Below are positions 13,759-19,219 of a stretch of 19,219 nt of DNA, one piece after another. The position numbers were made by a program, and so were the translations under genes. Every line of letters starts with the position of its first letter. The stretch's first letter is position 1. Source of the DNA: an uncultured Acetatifactor sp. (GTDB taxonomy: Bacteria > Bacillota > Clostridia > Lachnospirales > Lachnospiraceae); NCBI GenBank assembly GCA_948896875.1, contig CAQUWW010000023.1:15588-34806 (forward strand). The letters run 5' to 3'. The notes under the pieces are model-generated. The model saw only the letters and a list, made by a program, of their open reading frames with translations. It was not told the DNA's origin and did not search any database.

Positions 13759-13828
13759 AAACGTATTCTCAGCCGGGACATTTCAAAATATCTGCCGGAG
13801 GGAATATACCATATTCTGGATGCTATTT

Positions 13829-13938
13829 CAGAATGCATTGCATTCTGTCTTGTTGGCTTTTCGCCACCTATTCAACGAAAAGAAACAAAATACAGGCAGG
13901 CGAACAGCGTTTCTCCTGTCCGGTATGAGAGCAGGAGG
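13829..13938 (+). promoter_or_regulatory. Structured addB leader with RBS-sequestering hairpin
   Basis: Three hairpins are visible. CAGAATGC (13829-13836) pairs with GCATTCTG (13840-13847) around ATT. CTTTTCG (13857-13863) pairs with CGAAAAG (13876-13882). CTCCTG (13913-13918) pairs with CAGGAG (13932-13937), covering the AGGAGG ribosome binding site of the small ORF. ACAGG (13892-13896) can compete by pairing with CCTGT (13915-13919), a switch-like arrangement. A regulatory role is inference. Confidence 0.5.
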
Positions 13939-13944
13939 AAAAGA

Positions 13945-14037
13945 ATGAAAAACAGAAAAAGGATTGCGTCTGCCAAAGGACAGCCACAGCCGGAGCAGAT
14001 GTGTATATACGTAATAGAACAGGGAAAGTACAGATGA
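13945..14037 (+). CDS. 30-residue leader peptide, translationally coupled to addB
   Basis: An ATG at 13945 follows a perfect AGGAGG at 6 bases and opens a 30-residue frame that is basic at the start (MKNRKRIASAKG) and ends VIEQGKYR. Its TGA (14035-14037) overlaps the addB ATG (14034-14036) as ATGA, the classical arrangement for translational coupling. No signal peptide or membrane helix is present. AddB's own site (AGGGAAAG) is inside this ORF and weaker. It may be a regulatory leader or only a device to bring ribosomes to addB. I do not know a homologue. Confidence 0.6.
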   Translation: MKNRKRIASAKGQPQPEQMCIYVIEQGKYR

Positions 14038-17000
14038 GCCTTCAATTTTATTTTGGCCCCTCCGGAGCGGGCAAAAGTCGACAATTATATGAAGAGATTA
14101 CCAGTCGGGCAGCGATGAATCCGAAGCAGAATTTTTTGATTATTGTGCCGGATCAGTTTACCATGCAGACGCAGAAAGAACTGGTTCTTTTAAATGACAG
14201 AGGCGGCATCATGAACACTGATGTGTTGAGCTTCGGGCGCCTGGGACACCGCATTCTGGAAGAAGTAGGAGGGCAGGAGATCCCTGTTCTGGATGATACG
14301 GGAAAAAGCCTGGTCCTTCAAAAGGTGGCGGCGAATCTGGAGGGGAATCTTCCTGCATTGGGAGGATTTCTGAACAGGCAGGGGTATATTCATGAGGTAA
14401 AAAGCGCAATTTCCGAGTTTATGCAATATGGCATCGGCACGGAGGATGTATCCAGGCTGATTGCATTTGCCGGAAAACGCGGAGCATTGGTGCAGAAATT
14501 GAAAGATCTGGAGACTTTGTATAAAGGATTCATGGATTACATACGTGGCAATTTTATTACCACAGAAGAGACTCTGGACGTTCTGCGCCGTTCGCTGTAC
14601 AAATCCGGACTTCTGCCCGGAAGCGTTGTAGTATTCGATGGTTTCACCGGATTTACGCCTGTACAGACAAAAGTGATTGCCGAATTGATGAATTTGTGCC
14701 AGGAGGTTATTGTAACGCTGACGCTGGGAGAGGGAGAAAACCCTTATGGGGAGGATGGAGAACAGAAGCTGTTTCATCTGAGCAAGAAGACAGTGGCAGA
14801 CCTGACCAGACTTGCAGAGGAGAATCAGGTGGGGAGAAAGCAGGATGTGTTTATTCTGCCGGGCAAGGGCGAAAGCAGGCCGCCTTTGGCCGGGCAGGCT
14901 TACAGCATTCGTTACAATGAAAATCATCGATTTCGCAATGCGCCTGCATTGGCATATCTGGAAAAGAATCTGTTCCGCTACGGGGTCAGCGCTTATGAGC
15001 AGGAGCAGAAGGAAATTCAGATATTTGAGACTACTACGCCAAAGGATGAAGTGCACCAGACCGGGCTTGAGATCTGCAGGCTGGTCAGGGAAGAAGGGCT
15101 GGCTTACCGGGACATAGCCCTGATTATGGGAGATTTGGCCGGATATGCACCCTATGTGGAGACTGAATTTGCCCAGATGGAAATTCCCTGTTATATTGAC
15201 AGAACCAGGGAGATTGTACTGAATCCTATGATTGAATATATCAAGAGTGCGCTGGGGTTATATATAAAGGACTTTTCTTATGAAGCAGTATTTCACTATC
15301 TGCGCAGCGGGCTGGTAGATCTGACTTTAGAGCAGGTGGACAAGCTGGAGAATTACTGTCTGGAGACAGGGTTAAAGGGGTATCGCGCCTATAGCCGGCT
15401 TTTTACTCGTAAGACACCGGCAATGGAGGGTGACGAGGAAGCTCTGACGGAGATGAATGCTCTGAGAGAGAAAATGATGGAGCAGGTGGAAATGCTTCAT
15501 TTCAAAGAAAAGGAGCAGGTGAAGAATTATGTGAACGGCTTGTATGATTTTCTGGTACAAAACCAGGTACAGCAGAAGCTGGCAGCCTTTCAGACAAGAT
15601 TTGAGGAGACGGGAGCGCTGACGCGGGCAAAGGAATACGCCCAGATTTACCGTCTGGTGATGGAGCTTCTGGATCAGGTTTACGCCCTGTTGGGAGAGGA
15701 GAGGATTTCGCTGAAGGAATTCGAGGAGATTCTGGAGGCTGGATTTGGGGAGATACAGGTGGGTACTATTCCGCAGAATGTGGACAGGGTGCTGGTAGGC
15801 GATATGGAAAGAACCCGACTGAATCAGGTCAGAGTATTGTTTTTCCTGGGAGTAAATGACGGGAATATTCCAAAGACTGCATCAAAAGGAGGAATTATCT
15901 CCGATATGGACAGGGAGTTCCTGAAGGAGTCAGAGCTGGAGCTGGCGCCCAGTCCCAGACAGCAGATTTATATTCAGAGGTTCTATCTGTATCTGAATAT
16001 GACAAAACCTTCCAGGCGGCTATATCTTTCCTGGTCTAAAGTAAACAACACCGGGAAATCTCTGCGACCGGCCTATCTGGTGGAAGTGATCAGAAATCTT
16101 TATCCTAAAATGGTTGTGAAATATCCACAGCTGGACAGTGTCCTGGAACAGATTGTCACCAGGCAGGAGGGTGCGTCTTACCTTGCGGAAGAACTCAGGG
16201 AATATGCGGAAGGAGTATTGGCAAAAGAGAAGGAACCGGAATTTTTTACAATTTACCAGGTATATGGGGAGGAAGCGCTGCGGGGGAAAAGGGATTTTCT
16301 TACGCAGGCCGCTTTCAGAAGATATGAAGACACAGGACTGTCCGCTGCTGTGGCGAGAGCCCTGTATGGGGTACAGCTGGAGAACAGCGTCACTCGTCTG
16401 GAAACTTTTGCAGCCTGTGCCTACAGGCATTTTCTCCAATATGGACTGGCGTTGAAGGAGAGGGGAGAGTTCTCCTTTGAAACTGTGGATATGGGAAATG
16501 TGTATCATGCGATATTGGAGCAGTTTGCGGACAAACTGAAGGAAAGGCAGTATACATGGTTTGATTTCCCGGAAGAATTTGCCGGAGAATGTGTGCGGGA
16601 GGCGCTGGAGAGCTATGCGGCTTCTTATGGCAATACCGTTCTCTACAGCAGTGCCAGAAATGAATATGCCATTACCAGAATGGGCAGGATTCTGACCAGA
16701 ACAGTGTTGACCTTGCAGAAACAGCTGCGCAGAGGAAGCTTTGTGCCGGAATCATTTGAACTCTCTTTTCACCATGCAGAACACCTGGAAAGTGTCAATG
16801 TGGCTCTGACGGAGGGGGAGAAAATGCACCTCAGGGGAAGGATTGACAGAATCGATGTGGCGGAGGACGAGGATAAGGTCTATGTAAAGGTCATTGACTA
16901 CAAATCCGGAAATAAGAAATTTGATCTGGCAGCTCTGTACTATGGTCTGCAGCTGCAGCTGGTGGTATATATGAATGCGGCCATGGAACTGGAGGCCCGA

Positions 17001-17498
17001 CGTCATAAAGGGAAGGAAATTGTCCCGGCAGCGTTGCTGTATTATCACATTGAGGATCCTTCGGTGGAGACCTCCGTAGAGCTGAGTCCGGAGGAAATCA
17101 ATGAAGAGATTACCAGACAGCTGCGTATGAATGGCGTGGTGAACAGCGCACCGGAAATTGTGACGCTCCTGGACCACGAGATGGAAGATAAATCAGATGT
17201 GATTCCCGTAGAGAGGAAGAAGGACGGAAATTTTTCCGCCCGGTCCTCTGTGCTGAACCATCGGGAACTGAAGACAGTATCAGACTATGTAAGCCGAAAA
17301 ATCGCGGAAATCGGCCGGGAAATTCTGAATGGGCAGATTTCGCTGAATCCTTATGAGAAGGGGAGCGAAGAGGCCTGCACATACTGCACTTTTAAAAGGG
17401 TGTGCGGCTTTGAACCCGCGCTGTCGGGCTGCACGAAACGCAGGCTGGAAGAACTGGACAGAGAAGAGGTTTTGCGGAGGATGGAGGATACCAAATAA
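14034..17498 (+). CDS. addB: AddB, ATP-dependent helicase/nuclease subunit B
   Basis: A 1154-residue protein, close to B. subtilis AddB (1166). Residues 7-16 carry the Walker A FGPSGAGKSR. The middle contains helicase-like but degenerate regions, as known for AddB. The C-terminal nuclease domain has VIDYKSGNKKFDLAALYYGLQLQ (D955, K957), the RecB-like catalytic motif. The Fe-S cluster ligands are C795 (AACAYRHF) and C1115/C1118/C1124 (CTYCTFKRVC), matching the C-x2-C-x5-C spacing of the family. With AddA it resects double-strand breaks and reads Chi sites for RecA loading. The ATG at 14034 is preferred over an in-frame GTG at 14001 because it begins the MSLQFYFGPSGAGKS block and is coupled to the leader ORF. 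addA does not follow: the next gene is the convergent rarA, with stop codons abutting (17498/17499). Confidence 0.96.
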   Translation: MSLQFYFGPSGAGKSRQLYEEITSRAAMNPKQNFLIIVPDQFTMQTQKELVLLNDRGGIMNTDVLSFGRLGHRILEEVGGQEIPVLDDTGKSLVLQKVAANLEGNLPALGGFLNRQGYIHEVKSAISEFMQYGIGTEDVSRLIAFAGKRGALVQKLKDLETLYKGFMDYIRGNFITTEETLDVLRRSLYKSGLLPGSVVVFDGFTGFTPVQTKVIAELMNLCQEVIVTLTLGEGENPYGEDGEQKLFHLSKKTVADLTRLAEENQVGRKQDVFILPGKGESRPPLAGQAYSIRYNENHRFRNAPALAYLEKNLFRYGVSAYEQEQKEIQIFETTTPKDEVHQTGLEICRLVREEGLAYRDIALIMGDLAGYAPYVETEFAQMEIPCYIDRTREIVLNPMIEYIKSALGLYIKDFSYEAVFHYLRSGLVDLTLEQVDKLENYCLETGLKGYRAYSRLFTRKTPAMEGDEEALTEMNALREKMMEQVEMLHFKEKEQVKNYVNGLYDFLVQNQVQQKLAAFQTRFEETGALTRAKEYAQIYRLVMELLDQVYALLGEERISLKEFEEILEAGFGEIQVGTIPQNVDRVLVGDMERTRLNQVRVLFFLGVNDGNIPKTASKGGIISDMDREFLKESELELAPSPRQQIYIQRFYLYLNMTKPSRRLYLSWSKVNNTGKSLRPAYLVEVIRNLYPKMVVKYPQLDSVLEQIVTRQEGASYLAEELREYAEGVLAKEKEPEFFTIYQVYGEEALRGKRDFLTQAAFRRYEDTGLSAAVARALYGVQLENSVTRLETFAACAYRHFLQYGLALKERGEFSFETVDMGNVYHAILEQFADKLKERQYTWFDFPEEFAGECVREALESYAASYGNTVLYSSARNEYAITRMGRILTRTVLTLQKQLRRGSFVPESFELSFHHAEHLESVNVALTEGEKMHLRGRIDRIDVAEDEDKVYVKVIDYKSGNKKFDLAALYYGLQLQLVVYMNAAMELEARRHKGKEIVPAALLYYHIEDPSVETSVELSPEEINEEITRQLRMNGVVNSAPEIVTLLDHEMEDKSDVIPVERKKDGNFSARSSVLNHRELKTVSDYVSRKIAEIGREILNGQISLNPYEKGSEEACTYCTFKRVCGFEPALSGCTKRRLEELDREEVLRRMEDTK

Positions 17499-18839
17499 TT
17501 ATTTTTTATCCAGCCGAAACGCCCTGCTTTGCTCCAGCCTTTTCTTAAAAATTCCTTCCGCCCCTTCCTCCGTTGGAAGGTAGTAGCGCCTGTCCTTCAG
17601 GCTTTCCGGCAGACAGGTCATGCGGGCTATTTTTTCTTCCGTATCATGGGCATACACATACCCTTTTCCATAGTGGAGGTCATCCATCAGCTGTGTGGGC
17701 GCATTGCGGATAACCAGGGGAACCGGTTCCGAAAGCTGGGTCAGAGCATCCTTTTTCGCGGTTTCGTAAGCCTGGTACAACGCGTTGGACCGGGGCGCCA
17801 GAGACAGGTAAACCACGGCCTGCGTCAGATTCAGATTACATTCGGGCATACCATTAAAATGGCAGGCCTGGTAGGCGGCCACGGCAATCTGCAGGGCCTG
17901 AGAATCTGCAAGTCCGATATCCTCGCTGGCAAAGCGGATTAGCCGCCGGGCAATGAAAAGGGGATCTTCTCCGGCTTCCAGCATTCTGGCAAGCCAATAT
18001 ACGGCGGCGTCCGGATCGGAATTGCGCATGGACTTGTGGAGGGCGGAGATCAGATTATAATGTTCTTCGCCTTTTTTATCATAAAGTAAAGTCTTCTTGC
18101 CCAGACATTGTTCCAGGGTCTCTTTCTGCACGGTGACAGAGCCGTCGGAAGAGATTTCGCCGTTGAGGATGGCGATTTCCAGCGTATTCAGCGCCATGCG
18201 GGCATCACCATTGGCAAAGGAGGCGATGGCGGCAAGAGTTCCTTCCTCCATATGAAGCGTAGTATTTCCGAAACCTCGTTTATCTGTCACTGTACGGACG
18301 AGCATGTCGGTCAGCTCATCCGCACTCAGTTCTTTCAGCACAAATACTTTACAGCGGGACAGAAGAGCCGCATTGATCTCAAAAGAGGGATTCTCGGTAG
18401 TGGCGCCGATCAGGGTGATGCTGCCCTTTTCCACATAGGGGAGAAACGCATCCTGCTGGGCTTTGTTGAAACGGTGAATTTCATCTACGAAGACCAGAGT
18501 ACGGATTCCATAAGCCCTGTTTTCTTCCGCCTGCTTCATGATTTCTTTAATTTCCTTGATGCCGCTGGTGACAGCGCTGAAATTTACAAAATCCGATTTG
18601 GTTTGTCCGGCGATGATTCTGGCCAGAGTGGTTTTCCCTACACCTGGAGGGCCCCAGAAGATCATAGAGCAGACCTGATCCTTTTCCAGCATCTGGCGCA
18701 GTAATTTTCCCTCTCCCAGAAGATGTTTCTGTCCCACATAATCCGCCAGGGATTCGGGACGCATTCTGTCCGCCAGAGGGACAAAAGTGCGGGATGGGGA
18801 ATAGTCGTTTGAAGAGTCAAAAAGGGATAGTTGCTGCAC
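17499..18839 (-). CDS. rarA: RarA (MgsA) replication-associated recombination AAA+ ATPase
   Basis: A 446-residue protein of the RarA/MgsA/WRNIP1 family at standard length. PLADRMRPESLADYVGQ is followed by Walker A FWGPPGVGKT (63-70), Walker B LVFVDEIHRF (about 115-124), sensor IGATTENPSFEINAALLSRC with the arginine finger, and C-terminal NLISALHKSMRNSDPDAAVY and ARMLEAGEDPLFIARRLIRF blocks. It acts at stalled replication forks and single-strand gaps, forming tetramers that bind SSB. The N-terminus MQQLSLFD contains QLSLF (residues 3-7), a match to the bacterial beta-clamp-binding pentapeptide QL[SD]LF. The start is a GTG at 18839 behind GGGAGG. The gene ends exactly next to the addB stop. Confidence 0.96.
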   Translation of the reverse strand: MQQLSLFDSSNDYSPSRTFVPLADRMRPESLADYVGQKHLLGEGKLLRQMLEKDQVCSMIFWGPPGVGKTTLARIIAGQTKSDFVNFSAVTSGIKEIKEIMKQAEENRAYGIRTLVFVDEIHRFNKAQQDAFLPYVEKGSITLIGATTENPSFEINAALLSRCKVFVLKELSADELTDMLVRTVTDKRGFGNTTLHMEEGTLAAIASFANGDARMALNTLEIAILNGEISSDGSVTVQKETLEQCLGKKTLLYDKKGEEHYNLISALHKSMRNSDPDAAVYWLARMLEAGEDPLFIARRLIRFASEDIGLADSQALQIAVAAYQACHFNGMPECNLNLTQAVVYLSLAPRSNALYQAYETAKKDALTQLSEPVPLVIRNAPTQLMDDLHYGKGYVYAHDTEEKIARMTCLPESLKDRRYYLPTEEGAEGIFKKRLEQSRAFRLDKK

Positions 18840-18883
18840 AGTGGTGATCCTCCCGGTTTTGTTTTGTTGGTTTTACTATGCCT

Positions 18884-18889
18884 ATTATA
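18884..18889 (-). promoter_or_regulatory. -10 element for rarA
   Basis: A perfect TATAAT on the minus strand 45 bases before the GTG start. No good -35 is visible at 16-18 bases upstream. A 6-base inverted repeat (18938-18943 with 18951-18956) lies further upstream. Confidence 0.5.
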
Positions 18890-19006
18890 CCGCAAAAGGG
18901 TGGAATGGGGGTAGAGGGAATCTGAAAAAATCTGCGGGCTTCCGCTTATGGGAAGCGGCGGGGAATGGGCTAAATTTCGCGTTTAGTTTACAACGGGCCA
19001 GTCTCG

Positions 19007-19147
19007 TGCAAGGACCTTTATGGTCCTGAGGCCAAAGTCAAAGTTACTGCGATGGCCAACCGGGGGCTTCCGCTAAGACCAGGTATTCTGTAAGGACCGA
19101 CAGGAAGTTACTGCTAAAGTCCAGGTTATTGCAAGGACTGACAGAGG
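19007..19147. repeat. Degenerate short tandem repeats upstream of rarA
   Basis: Motifs recur at irregular spacing: GTTACTGC at 19043 and 19107, GTTATTGC at 19125, AAGGACYGACAG at 19092 and 19133, TGCAAGGAC at 19008 and 19131. AGGACC-TTTAT-GGTCCT (19011-19027) forms a hairpin. The unit seems to be about 20-22 bases, related to TTACTGCAAGGACCGACAGG. No ORF or promoter is seen in 18960-19219, so this stretch holds only these repeats as far as I can see. Confidence 0.5.
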
Positions 19148-19219
19148 CTTATTCTCTACAGCAAAGGAACGGCGGGAAAGGGGCGGGAGGTTCTTTATTC
19201 TGCAGGGATAACGCGCCGA

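Noticed and set aside
13730..13948. 72-residue open frame MYNTETYAIINV...
   Set aside because: It begins on the promoter itself, has no ribosome binding site and overlaps the leader hairpins; the frame starting at 13945 is better supported.
14001..14033. GTG at 14001 as an upstream addB start
   Set aside because: It has no ribosome binding site, and the family N-terminus starts at the ATG at 14034, which overlaps the leader ORF stop.
17529..18704. Plus-strand open frames of 137 and 198 codons
   Set aside because: They are antisense to the clearly recognisable rarA and show no family features or ribosome binding sites.

Overview
The window reads as chromosomal DNA of a low-to-medium GC Firmicute, most likely a gut Lachnospiraceae (Clostridia). 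Reasons: strong AGGAGG-type ribosome binding sites, TTGACA/TATAAT promoters, AddB-type recombination, DegV, DUF3781 and zinc-ribbon proteins typical of that group, and a GH78 glycosidase beside an AraC regulator. No phage, transposase, rRNA, tRNA or CRISPR array is seen. The species is inferred, not shown.

Layout. 1-3477 is a carbohydrate block: a GH78 alpha-L-rhamnosidase cut by the left edge (minus), a divergent AraC regulator (plus), and a LacX-like aldose epimerase (minus). The 422-base gap between the first two holds four consecutive hairpins. 3744-5849 is a transcription unit of three small zinc-ribbon proteins, two with membrane segments, with a perfect-hexamer promoter and an intrinsic terminator. 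6102-7004 is a DegV lipid-binding protein.

7146-18839 is unusually rich in DNA-repair genes: a NADAR protein, ExoA/Xth AP endonuclease, a GyrI-like protein, a divergent Fpg-like protein, a YafY/WYL regulator, a DUF3781 protein, a small zinc-ribbon protein, the AAG alkyladenine glycosylase, a BltD-like acetyltransferase, AddB and RarA. They lie in several transcription units but cover base excision, double-strand-break processing and stalled-fork rescue. No addA is adjacent.

Regulatory structure is the most unusual part. (a) Two genes 3 kb apart, GyrI-like and zinc-ribbon, share a promoter with the dyad TGACA-N6-TGTCA across the -35 region, each followed by a 5'-UTR hairpin; the WYL regulator between them is a natural candidate binder. 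(b) The two minus-strand genes, DUF3781 and acetyltransferase, have homologous promoter regions though their proteins are unrelated. (c) addB has a structured leader encoding a 30-residue peptide whose stop overlaps the addB start (ATGA) and whose ribosome binding site can be paired in a hairpin. (d) Many gaps hold palindromes with different arms but a recurrent GC-closed apex (GC-NNN-GC), some in tandem with near-identical loops. The last 200 bases hold a degenerate minisatellite-like repeat upstream of rarA.
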